From: Muribaculaceae bacterium
Lineage (GTDB): Bacteria > Bacteroidota > Bacteroidia > Bacteroidales > Muribaculaceae
Assembly: GCA_022509225.1 (NCBI GenBank)
Contig: JAFLTM010000010.1
Location: forward strand, 1 to 37,950
DNA length: 37,950 nt
Reading direction: 5' to 3'
Shown: positions 1-7,486 of the stretch, one piece after another
How positions within the stretch are numbered: position 1 is the first letter of the stretch
Layout: each line of letters starts with the position of its first letter
Notes under the pieces: generated by a model
Told to the model about the DNA's origin: nothing
What the model saw: only the letters and a program-made list of their open reading frames with translations
The model's database searches: none
Translations under genes and position numbers: made by a program

Positions 1-496
1 TAATAAAGAAAAATGGATTGCATTTGTCGGTCTGGCGGATGGTAAACCTTATGAGATATTCACCGGGTTAGCCGATGATGAAGACGGTATTTTCTGTCCT
101 AAGAGTGTAAATCATGGCAAGATCATCAAGGCAACCGATGAAAATGGTAAAAAAAGATATGATTTTCAATTTATTAATAAGAGAGGTTATAAAACCACAA
201 TTGAGGGTTTGAGTGAAAAATTCAATCCTGAGTTCTGGAATTATGCCAAACTTATTTCCGGTGTTTTAAGATATGGTATGCCTATAGACCAAGTTTTAAA
301 ACTTGTAGGGGGACTTGAATTGGATTCTACAAGTATAAATACCTGGAAAAACGGTGTGGAAAGAGCCTTGAAGAAATATTTGCCCAACGGCACTGAGGCC
401 AAAGGTCATAAATGTCCTAATTGCGGTGCAGAATCTCTTGTTTATCAAGAGGGTTGTCTTATCTGTACGTCATGTGGAAATTCACGTTGTGGTTAA
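1..496 (+). CDS. nrdJ: Adenosylcobalamin-dependent ribonucleotide reductase, C-terminal part (5' end outside window)
   Basis: This is the 3' end of a gene whose start lies left of the window; reading is open from the first bases (frame beginning at base 2) to TAA at 494-496. About 164 residues remain. They match the C-terminal region of class II (vitamin B12-dependent) ribonucleotide reductase, which makes deoxyribonucleotides with adenosylcobalamin as radical source and needs no oxygen. Visible marks are the segment KWIAFVGLADGKPYEIFTG, a following basic/aromatic stretch, and a terminal zinc-ribbon-like cluster with CPNCG and then CTSCGNSRCG at the extreme end; the terminal cysteines are thought to re-reduce the active site. 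An in-frame TTG at 209 is internal, not the start. The next gene begins 34 bp downstream, so cotranscription with the glucanotransferase is possible. Confident on family; catalytic residues lie outside the window. Confidence 0.9.
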   Translation, partial: NKEKWIAFVGLADGKPYEIFTGLADDEDGIFCPKSVNHGKIIKATDENGKKRYDFQFINKRGYKTTIEGLSEKFNPEFWNYAKLISGVLRYGMPIDQVLKLVGGLELDSTSINTWKNGVERALKKYLPNGTEAKGHKCPNCGAESLVYQEGCLICTSCGNSRCG

Positions 497-530
497 GAAA
501 TCAAAAGATGAGTTTATTCACTATTAAATT

Positions 531-3209
531 ATGAAAATCTCGTTTAATATCCATTATCATACAAGGTGGGGAGAATCCCTATATTTGTGCGGAGATATTC
601 TCCGGTTAGGAGGTGGTGATCCGCATGAAGCTATAGAAATGAAACCTGTTTCCCCGGATTTGTGGAATGTGGAAATTGAGTTTAAAAAAGCACCGGATTC
701 AATTGATTTCTTTTTTATTGTGAAATCAAAGGATAGGGAGTGGCGTTATGAATGGGGAAAACCTCATCATTATCAGGCCTGCAAGGGCGTGGATTTTGTT
801 AAAATCTTTAGTTCATGGCATGATCGTCCCATTGATTTACCCTATTATTCGTCAGCTTTTGTAGATGGTATTCTAAAAAGAAAGAACAAAGATGCAGATT
901 TTATAAGTTCACCGGGTTCTATGCAATTACAAGTCAGTGCTCCTATGGTGAAACCTGATGAAGTTCTTGCAATCTGTGGAGAAGGAGATCTATTAGGCAA
1001 TTGGCTTCCTTCCAAAGCATTGGTGATGAATGATTCAAAATATCCTGTATGGACAGCCTCCATTCCGCTTTCAACGTATCAAAAGCCTTTTGAATATAAG
1101 TTTGTCGTTGTAAAAAAAGACACCGGGGAAGCGGTGGCTTGGGAAAACATCAACAACAGGATATGCGGTTTTACAAATGAAAAAAACGGTACACTTATAA
1201 TTGTAGATGGACTAAGATTTGCAAATCCTCGCGACAATTGGAAAGGTGCTGGAACTGCAATTCCCGTTTTCTCGATAAGAACTTCTGATGATGATGGAGT
1301 GGGCGATTTCTTAGATCTCAAAAAAATGGTTGACTGGTGTGAGCTAACAGGTCAAACCATACTTCAGATTCTCCCTATCAATGATACAACCAAGACAGGA
1401 GAATGGACCGATTCTTATCCATATAGTGCCAATTCCACATTTGCCCTTCATCCAATGTTTATTCGCCTTGAAGAAGTTGGAGTTTTGAAGGATGACAATA
1501 GAATGAAGCAATTTAAAAAGGAAGTTGCCAGGCTTAATCAATTAAAAGAAGTCGATTATGAGGCGGTTAATAAATTAAAAGTGTCTTACCTGAAAGAATT
1601 TTTCAGGGAAAGTGGAGAAGAAACTTTGAATAATAGGGAATTCAAAGCATTTGTAGAAAATAATGATGACTGGCTGATGCCATATTGTGCTTGGAGAGTT
1701 TTATGTGAAAAATACGACACTCCGGATAACAATCTCTGGGGAGAAATGTCAGTGTTTGAATATGACAAAGTTGAAAAATTCAGCCGGGAGAATAAAGATG
1801 AGATTCTTTTCCATTATTTTGTGCAATATCATTTAGATAAACAGCTCCGATCGGTTACTGAATATGCTCATTCCAAAGGAGTGGTCTTAAAAGGTGATAT
1901 CCCAATAGGGATAGGGAGATTCAGTGTCGACGCATGGCAATATCCCCGTTTGTTTAACATGAATTGTCAGGCAGGTGCGCCTCCTGATGATTTCTCGGTG
2001 TTGGGTCAAAATTGGGGCTTCCCGACATATAATTGGGAAGAGATGGCTAAGGATGGTTTTCAATGGTGGAAAGCAAGATTCCGGAAAATGGCAGAATATT
2101 TTGACGCTTATCGTATTGATCATATTCTGGGATTTTTCAGGATATGGCAGATACCATTGAATGCTCTACATGGATTGTTGGGTTACTTTAATCCGGCCCT
2201 ACCCTATTCACCTGATGAATTGAGAAACAACTATGACTTTAGGATAGATCCAGCCATACAAACCAATCCTCTAATAATGGAATGGATGCTGACTGATTTC
2301 TTTGGAGGGAACTCGGAAGAAGTGAAACGACTCTATCTTGACAACATTGGCGATGGGAAGTATAAATTGAAGGAATTCGTCGATACCCAATCCAAAGTTG
2401 CCGAATATTTTGCCGGACAGGAACATAATGAAAAAAATATATTGATATGTAATGGATTGCTCGGATTAATCGATGATGTCCTTTTCATAGAAGATCCTTA
2501 TAAGAAAGATCATTATCACCCCAGGATTGCAGGACAACACACTTATCAATACCGGATGTTGTCTGATCATGATAAATGGTCTTTCAATAGGCTTTACGAT
2601 GATTTTTATTATCATAGACATAATGATTTCTGGTATGGAAAAGCAATGTGGAAACTTCCACCCCTGATTGACTCTACCCGAATGTTGTGTTGCGCAGAAG
2701 ATCTTGGCATGATTCCGGCTTGTGTGCCGGAAGTCATGGCAAGGTTAGAGATTCTATCGCTTGAAATTCAAAGAATGCCAAAAGATCCGGCTCTTGCGTT
2801 TGGAGACACATGGCGATATCCTTATTTTTCTATATGCACAACATCAACGCATGATATGGGAGGAATTCGTGTATGGTGGGAATCAGACAGGGCATCAACT
2901 CAGAGATTCTTCAACGAGGCTTTGCATGAACCGGGAGAAGCTCCATATTATGCCGAGCCTTGGGTATGCAAAAAAATCTTGGAATTGCAATTAAAAAGCC
3001 CGTCTATGTTCTGCATCCTTCCACTTGCAGACTGGTTATCGGCAGATGAGGAGTTAAGGAGGGAAAATCCACATGATGAACAAATAAATGAACCCTCAAA
3101 TCCCAACCATTATTGGCGATATAGAATGCATCTGAATGTGGAGGATCTTTTGAAACAAGCTGAATTCAACAAAGAATTGAGAAACGCTATCATCACTTCT
3201 GCGAGATAA
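531..3209 (+). CDS. malQ: 4-alpha-glucanotransferase (GH77 amylomaltase) with two N-terminal CBM20 domains
   Basis: The 892-residue protein transfers alpha-1,4-glucan segments between maltooligosaccharides, releasing glucose, in cytoplasmic starch and glycogen use. Residues about 1-105 and 128-230 look like two tandem CBM20 starch-binding domains (for example FNIHYHTRWGESLYLCGD, then LAICGEGDLLGNW). The GH77 barrel fills the rest. Expected catalytic residues by family motif are Asp530 (YRIDHILGF, nucleophile), Glu723 (CAEDLG, acid/base) and Asp775 (STHDMGG). This is the long plant-DPE2-like layout usual in Bacteroidales, against roughly 500-700 residues for simple bacterial MalQ. An insertion splits the GH77 domain, as in DPE2. 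No signal peptide is present, so it should be cytoplasmic. It starts 34 bp after nrdJ and ends at a strong hairpin terminator. Family call is secure; the natural acceptor (maltose, glycogen or other) cannot be read from sequence. Confidence 0.95.
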   Translation: MKISFNIHYHTRWGESLYLCGDILRLGGGDPHEAIEMKPVSPDLWNVEIEFKKAPDSIDFFFIVKSKDREWRYEWGKPHHYQACKGVDFVKIFSSWHDRPIDLPYYSSAFVDGILKRKNKDADFISSPGSMQLQVSAPMVKPDEVLAICGEGDLLGNWLPSKALVMNDSKYPVWTASIPLSTYQKPFEYKFVVVKKDTGEAVAWENINNRICGFTNEKNGTLIIVDGLRFANPRDNWKGAGTAIPVFSIRTSDDDGVGDFLDLKKMVDWCELTGQTILQILPINDTTKTGEWTDSYPYSANSTFALHPMFIRLEEVGVLKDDNRMKQFKKEVARLNQLKEVDYEAVNKLKVSYLKEFFRESGEETLNNREFKAFVENNDDWLMPYCAWRVLCEKYDTPDNNLWGEMSVFEYDKVEKFSRENKDEILFHYFVQYHLDKQLRSVTEYAHSKGVVLKGDIPIGIGRFSVDAWQYPRLFNMNCQAGAPPDDFSVLGQNWGFPTYNWEEMAKDGFQWWKARFRKMAEYFDAYRIDHILGFFRIWQIPLNALHGLLGYFNPALPYSPDELRNNYDFRIDPAIQTNPLIMEWMLTDFFGGNSEEVKRLYLDNIGDGKYKLKEFVDTQSKVAEYFAGQEHNEKNILICNGLLGLIDDVLFIEDPYKKDHYHPRIAGQHTYQYRMLSDHDKWSFNRLYDDFYYHRHNDFWYGKAMWKLPPLIDSTRMLCCAEDLGMIPACVPEVMARLEILSLEIQRMPKDPALAFGDTWRYPYFSICTTSTHDMGGIRVWWESDRASTQRFFNEALHEPGEAPYYAEPWVCKKILELQLKSPSMFCILPLADWLSADEELRRENPHDEQINEPSNPNHYWRYRMHLNVEDLLKQAEFNKELRNAIITSAR

Positions 3210-3234
3210 AATAAAATAAAATAAAAGTTAGAAT

Positions 3235-3266
3235 AAAAAAAGCGGGTCAAAAACCCGCTTTTTTAT
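3235..3266. terminator. Bidirectional intrinsic terminator between malQ and folE
   Basis: Inverted repeat AGCGGGT (3241-3247) and ACCCGCT (3253-3259) with a 5-nt loop, flanked by an A-run on the left and a T-run on the right, so it can terminate both convergent transcripts. The T-run overlaps the folE stop codon. Confidence 0.9.
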
Positions 3267-3841
3267 CTAAGACCTGCAAGGGTCATGAACTCTTTTCTTA
3301 ATTCCGGATCGTTTTTGAAATTACCTGTAAATTCATAAGTGACAGTGGATGAATCTTGCTTCTCCACCCCTCTCATTTTCATACAAAGATGTGCAGCATC
3401 AACTGCAACAATCACTCCGTCATTTGGCAAGATTTTTGATATCACTTCACATATTTGAGAAGTAAATCTCTCTTGGACCTGCAATCTTTTTGCATAAACA
3501 TTAACAATACGAGCAAGTTTCGATAAGCCTATTATTTTCCCCTGAGGCAGATATCCTATACATACTTTTCCGAAAAAAGGAAGAATATGATGCTCACACA
3601 TGCTGTAAAATTCAATATCCTTCACTATAACCATTCCGGAGCCATTGTATTGAAATATAGCTTTCCCGCCTATCTCTTCTGCATCTTCTTCATAGCCTTC
3701 AGTTATAGCCAACAAAGCTTTGGCTGCTCTTTCCGGTGTTTTAAGCAATCCTTCACGTTCCGGTTCTTCTCCTATTAATTTCAATATCTCCTTGTAATGA
3801 AAGGCTATTTTCTTTGTCAGATTCTCCTTGTCAGCATTCAT
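3263..3841 (-). CDS. folE: GTP cyclohydrolase I
   Basis: The 192-residue enzyme converts GTP to 7,8-dihydroneopterin triphosphate, the first step of tetrahydrofolate synthesis (and of related pterin and deazapurine routes). The zinc ligands of the family are visible: Cys82 and His85 in SMCEHHILPFFG and Cys153 in AHLCMKMRG. The substrate-binding stretch GLSKLARIVNVYAKRLQVQE and the C-terminal KQDSSTVTYEFTG are also canonical. Length is normal for bacterial FolE. The ATG overlaps the stop codon of the upstream SPOR gene by 4 bp, implying translational coupling; tpiA lies before that. The 3' end runs into the bidirectional terminator. Confidence 0.97.
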   Translation of the reverse strand: MNADKENLTKKIAFHYKEILKLIGEEPEREGLLKTPERAAKALLAITEGYEEDAEEIGGKAIFQYNGSGMVIVKDIEFYSMCEHHILPFFGKVCIGYLPQGKIIGLSKLARIVNVYAKRLQVQERFTSQICEVISKILPNDGVIVAVDAAHLCMKMRGVEKQDSSTVTYEFTGNFKNDPELRKEFMTLAGLR

Positions 3842-4365
3842 TGCTTGATAATTACAATTTGGCTTTTAACCACCCTCATTTCATTTGAAAAACTTGGGAA
3901 TGCCTGTTTTAATTCCGTTAAAGCACTGTTTGCTTCAGCAACGGTCATGAAATTTCCGATTCTGGTGTACCAGTTGGGAGCATTGGAAAAAGTATAGATT
4001 TGACCTTTATACTTAGGGAATTTTGCCAAAATAGCATTTCCGCGAGCTTTAGCCCTTGATTCCAATGTATTTGGATTTCTGCCCTCTCCAAATACCTGGA
4101 TTCTATACCCGGCTAACTTATTTACACCGGGTTTTAGATTAGAGTGAGAACTTTTATTTGATGACGGCTGCAAAAGCAATTCTAAAATTGATTCAGGAAT
4201 TTCAATATTAATCCTGCCATCTGATTCGTTTTCAATTTTTTCAATTGGATTTACCGGCTCTTGCGCAAAAATGGGATGATTAAAAATGAATGAAAAAATA
4301 ACAAGGATAAGAAAGACCCTAAAAAAGGTCTTCCTTTCCTTATTGATCGATCCAAAATTTATCAT
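3838..4365 (-). CDS. SPOR-domain envelope protein
   Basis: A 175-residue protein with an N-terminal hydrophobic segment (about residues 14-34, FFRVFLILVIFSFIFNHPIF, with a possible cleavage site after FA), a variable Ser/Asn-rich linker, and a C-terminal SPOR domain (about 85-172, beginning AGYRIQVFGEG, with WYTRIGNFMT near its end). SPOR domains bind denuded septal peptidoglycan glycans, so a periplasmic cell-wall role is likely, but no specific partner can be inferred. It is the middle gene of the minus-strand set tpiA, SPOR, folE: 48 bp after tpiA and overlapping folE by 4 bp. This gene order recurs in Bacteroidales as far as I recall; the functional logic is unclear. Confidence 0.88.
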   Translation of the reverse strand: MINFGSINKERKTFFRVFLILVIFSFIFNHPIFAQEPVNPIEKIENESDGRINIEIPESILELLLQPSSNKSSHSNLKPGVNKLAGYRIQVFGEGRNPNTLESRAKARGNAILAKFPKYKGQIYTFSNAPNWYTRIGNFMTVAEANSALTELKQAFPSFSNEMRVVKSQIVIIKQ

Positions 4366-4413
4366 AACAAAATAAGTTATTCTTATAGATTATGATAAAT
4401 CAGTTGAAACTTA

Positions 4414-5166
4414 TTAATCAAAAGCTTTTACTATTCCCATAAATGATTCAGCTTCAAGAGAAGCACCTCCAATTAGGCCGCCATCAACATCCGTTTTGCT
4501 GAATAATTCTTTGGCATTACTCGGTTTGCAAGAACCACCATAGAGAATTGATGTGTTGTCTGCTATCTCGACACCATATTTTTGTGCTATCACTTTGCGT
4601 ATATGGGCATGCATCTCTTGAGCTTGATCGGACGTGGCAGTCTTTCCTGTTCCAATGGCCCAAACGGGTTCGTAAGCAATTATAATTTTCCCGAATTCTT
4701 CCGGAGTCAGTTCAAAAAGAGCTTCGACTTGAGCCTTAACGACTTCATTGTATGTGCCGTTTTCTCTTTCCTCAAGGACTTCACCTACACAAAATATTGG
4801 AGTAAGACCATTCTCTAATGCAAGTCTTGTTTTCTTTAGCAACATTTCATTGTTCTCTCCAAAATATTGGCGTCGTTCACTGTGGCCTAAGATAACGTGG
4901 GATGCACCGGTTGATTTAACCATCGACGCACTCACCTCACCTGTATAGGCACCCTTAACATGTTCTGAACAGTTTTCAGCTCCGAGTTTTAACGGTTCGT
5001 CAATCACTCCTTTTATAGAAACAAGATGAGTGAAAGGCACGCATATCACTACTTCGCATTTTGCCGGAGTTTCTTTTAAAAGATCATTCACCTGGCTTGC
5101 AAGTTCAACTCCTTCTTCCAGGACTGTATTCATTTTCCAGTTCCCTGCTACAATATTTTTTCTCAT
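4414..5166 (-). CDS. tpiA: Triosephosphate isomerase
   Basis: The 250-residue glycolytic enzyme interconverts dihydroxyacetone phosphate and glyceraldehyde 3-phosphate. All hallmark elements are present: Asn9 and Lys11 in GNWKMN, the electrophile His95 in LGHSERR, the catalytic base Glu166 in [14 protein letters not shown] (which includes the mobile loop 6), and the phosphate-binding loops YGGSC and GGLIGGASL. Length is exactly that of the family. It is first in a minus-strand operon with a SPOR protein and folE. A good Bacteroidota -7 box lies upstream at 5217-5224, in the spacer shared with divergent uvrB. Confidence 0.98.
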   Translation of the reverse strand: MRKNIVAGNWKMNTVLEEGVELASQVNDLLKETPAKCEVVICVPFTHLVSIKGVIDEPLKLGAENCSEHVKGAYTGEVSASMVKSTGASHVILGHSERRQYFGENNEMLLKKTRLALENGLTPIFCVGEVLEERENGTYNEVVKAQVEALFELTPEEFGKIIIAYEPVWAIGTGKTATSDQAQEMHAHIRKVIAQKYGVEIADNTSILYGGSCKPSNAKELFSKTDVDGGLIGGASLEAESFMGIVKAFD

Positions 5167-5216
5167 GTTAAGATATATTAGTTAGACTTATTCTAATTTC
5201 TTATTATATAATGATG

Positions 5217-5247
5217 CAAAGGTAAGTTTTTTTTATTCTTCACACAA
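5217..5247 (-). promoter_or_regulatory. Probable housekeeping promoter of the tpiA operon
   Basis: Read on the minus strand, TACCTTTG (5217-5224) matches the Bacteroidota -7 consensus TAnnTTTG, with a partial -33 element (TTGT, 5244-5247) 19 bp upstream. It leaves a leader of about 45 nt before the tpiA ATG. Confidence 0.65.
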
Positions 5248-5275
5248 CACATATTATGGAACAGCCTATAAATTG

Positions 5276-5291
5276 TTGGCACAAATATTGC
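5276..5291 (+). promoter_or_regulatory. Sigma-54 type -24/-12 promoter upstream of uvrB
   Basis: TTGGCAC-AAATA-TTGC is an exact match to the RpoN core (TGGCAC-N5-TTGC). The GG at 5278-5279 and the GC at 5290-5291 are separated by the required 10 bp. The predicted start near 5302 gives a leader of about 66 nt to the uvrB ATG at 5368. The motif lies in a non-coding spacer and points towards uvrB-ygiQ. The element is visible in the sequence; use by RpoN is inferred. Confidence 0.6.
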
Positions 5292-5343
5292 ATGTCTAAA
5301 TGGATTCATACAGATTAACCTAACCTGTTTGATTTCGATTCAT

Positions 5344-5351
5344 TATATTTG
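5344..5351 (+). promoter_or_regulatory. Possible housekeeping -7 box of uvrB
   Basis: TATATTTG fits TAnnTTTG 17 bp before the uvrB ATG, but no -33 TTTG is found at the usual 19-20 bp spacing. If used, it would give a leader of roughly 10 nt and would exclude any start codon upstream of 5368. Confidence 0.4.
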
Positions 5352-5367
5352 CAAAATATCTTTTTTA

Positions 5368-7485
5368 ATGGAATACAGACTTACATCAGAATATCAACCC
5401 ACGGGAGACCAGCCTGAAGCTATAGAGGAACTTGTGAAAGGAGTTGAAGCAGGGAATCCCCATCAGACATTACTTGGTGTGACAGGATCCGGAAAAACCT
5501 TCACCATGGCAAATGTGATCCAACAAGTCAAACGTCCAACGTTGATATTATCTCATAATAAAACTCTGGCTGCACAATTATATTCTGAATTCAAAACGTT
5601 TTTCCCGGAAAATTCGGTCCAATATTTTGTGAGCTATTATGATTATTATCAGCCCGAAGCCTATATCCCTTCTAATGACAAATATATTGAAAAGGACCTG
5701 ATGATAAACGATCAGATTGAAAGATTACGACTTTCAACAGTGGCCGCTCTTCTATCCGGAAGAAGGGATCTTGTCGTTGTATCAAGTGTAAGTTGCATAT
5801 ATGGGATGGGTAATCCCGATGATTTCACTCAAAGTGTGATAAATATATCAGTGGGCCAGAATATTGCGAGAAATCATTTTCTTCGAAAATTGGTTGATGC
5901 CCTCTACTCCCGTTCCGAGATCACATTGGCTCCGGGAGAATTCAGAGTTAAAGGTGACACAGTTGATATAATGTTGTCGTTCGAAGAGATACAGCTGCGT
6001 GTGATATTTTGGGGTGACGAGATAGAAAAAATTCAGACTGTTGACCCGCATACAGGTGTTGTGTTGTCTAATCTTGAAGGATTTAAAATTTATCCGGCTA
6101 ATATATTTGTCACCACCAAAGAAAGAATGGGGTCAGCAATCGATCGTATTTCTGTTGATCTGGGCAAACAATGTGATTTCTTTGTAAAAGAAGGAAGGAT
6201 GCTAGAGGCTGATAGATTGCGGGAAAGGGTTTCTTATGACTTGGAGATGATGAAAGAACTGGGGCATTGTTCGGGTATAGAGAATTATTCCAGATATTTC
6301 GACGGCAGAGAACCGGGAATGAGGCCATTCTGTCTTTTGGATTATTTCCCGCGTGATTTTCTCACCATAATAGATGAGAGCCATGTCACTATTCCTCAAT
6401 TAAGAGGTATGAATGGTGGAGATCTTTCCAGAAAGATGAATCTTGTTGAATATGGGTTTAGGCTACCTGCAGCAATCGACAATCGTCCTCTGAAATTTGA
6501 TGAATTTGATTCCTTGACCCCTCAAAAAATTTATGTCAGCGCTACACCGGGGGATTATGAACTTATAAAAAGTGAAGGAGTGTTCACTGAACAAGTGATT
6601 AGGCCTACAGGACTTTTGGATCCTGAAATAGTGGTGCGACCCACCATGAATCAAATTGATGATCTAATGGAAGAAATTAGAATCAGGATGGAAAATGATG
6701 AACGGGTTCTTGTCACAACTCTCACCAAACGAATGGCAGAAGAACTTGATGCACATCTAAGAAAATGGGGGGTGAGCAGCGCTTATATCCATAGTGATGT
6801 AGACACTTTGGAGAGAATAAGAATATTGGAAGACTTGAGAGAGGGTGTCTATGATGTTTTGGTAGGTGTTAACCTTTTGAGAGAGGGACTCGATCTTCCA
6901 CAAGTAAGTCTTGTGGCCATCCTTGATGCAGATAAAGAGGGATTTCTTCGTAATCACAGGTCTCTGACACAAACTGCAGGAAGGGCAGCAAGAAATGTCA
7001 ATGGGAAAGTTATAATGTATGCAGATAAAATAACTGACAGCATGCAAAAAACCATTGATGAAACAGAGAGACGAAGGGCTAAACAAAAACTTTATAATGA
7101 GAGGAATGGAATTGAACCCAGTCCTATTGTAAAAAAATCTTCTGCAAGAGAACTTATAACCTTATATGGAGGTGAGGAATTAACAGATGCAAAAAAAATG
7201 GTTCCTACTACTCCGGTTGAAAAAAGAGCTGCTGCTAAAGGAAAGACTTTTACCAAGCCTGCTGTTTCATATTATAATGAAGAGGAACATCAAATTGGTA
7301 TGGCGGCTGACCCGGTTATCGAGTATATGACAACCGATGAATTGAAAAAAAGAATTGAAAAGGTGAATCGTGATATGCTTGATGCCGCAAGGAAAACTGA
7401 CTTTATTTCAGCTGCAAAACTAAGGAATGAGCTTATAGCACTCGAAGAGATCCTTGAAAATAAGGAACTTTCAATAAATTCGTGA
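5368..7485 (+). CDS. uvrB: Excinuclease ABC subunit B
   Basis: UvrB is the damage-verifying helicase of nucleotide excision repair, loaded by UvrA and then recruiting UvrC. With the ATG at 5368 it has 705 residues and begins MEYRLTSEYQPTGDQ, the conserved N-terminus. In-frame codons extend back to 5329 but add non-homologous residues and lie across a candidate -7 box, so they were not used. Motifs: Walker A GVTGSGKT (37-44), the beta-hairpin region YYDYYQPEAYIP, DESH Walker B, SATP, motif VI region QTAGRAARN, and a C-terminal UVR motif that contacts UvrC. The next gene starts one base after the stop codon. A sigma-54 type element and a possible housekeeping -7 box lie upstream. Confidence 0.97.
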   Translation: MEYRLTSEYQPTGDQPEAIEELVKGVEAGNPHQTLLGVTGSGKTFTMANVIQQVKRPTLILSHNKTLAAQLYSEFKTFFPENSVQYFVSYYDYYQPEAYIPSNDKYIEKDLMINDQIERLRLSTVAALLSGRRDLVVVSSVSCIYGMGNPDDFTQSVINISVGQNIARNHFLRKLVDALYSRSEITLAPGEFRVKGDTVDIMLSFEEIQLRVIFWGDEIEKIQTVDPHTGVVLSNLEGFKIYPANIFVTTKERMGSAIDRISVDLGKQCDFFVKEGRMLEADRLRERVSYDLEMMKELGHCSGIENYSRYFDGREPGMRPFCLLDYFPRDFLTIIDESHVTIPQLRGMNGGDLSRKMNLVEYGFRLPAAIDNRPLKFDEFDSLTPQKIYVSATPGDYELIKSEGVFTEQVIRPTGLLDPEIVVRPTMNQIDDLMEEIRIRMENDERVLVTTLTKRMAEELDAHLRKWGVSSAYIHSDVDTLERIRILEDLREGVYDVLVGVNLLREGLDLPQVSLVAILDADKEGFLRNHRSLTQTAGRAARNVNGKVIMYADKITDSMQKTIDETERRRAKQKLYNERNGIEPSPIVKKSSARELITLYGGEELTDAKKMVPTTPVEKRAAAKGKTFTKPAVSYYNEEEHQIGMAADPVIEYMTTDELKKRIEKVNRDMLDAARKTDFISAAKLRNELIALEEILENKELSINS

Positions 7486-7486
7486 G

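Noticed and set aside
5328-5351. TTTG-N12-TAnnTTTG pattern upstream of uvrB, also near metF and blaI
   Set aside because: The Bacteroidota promoter needs about 19-20 bp between the boxes; the 12-bp spacing recurs because TTTG is frequent in A/T-rich spacers.
5329-5367. Upstream extension of uvrB to an in-frame start at 5329
   Set aside because: The added residues are not UvrB-like, homologues begin at MEYRLTSEYQPTGDQ, and the extension crosses a candidate -7 box.
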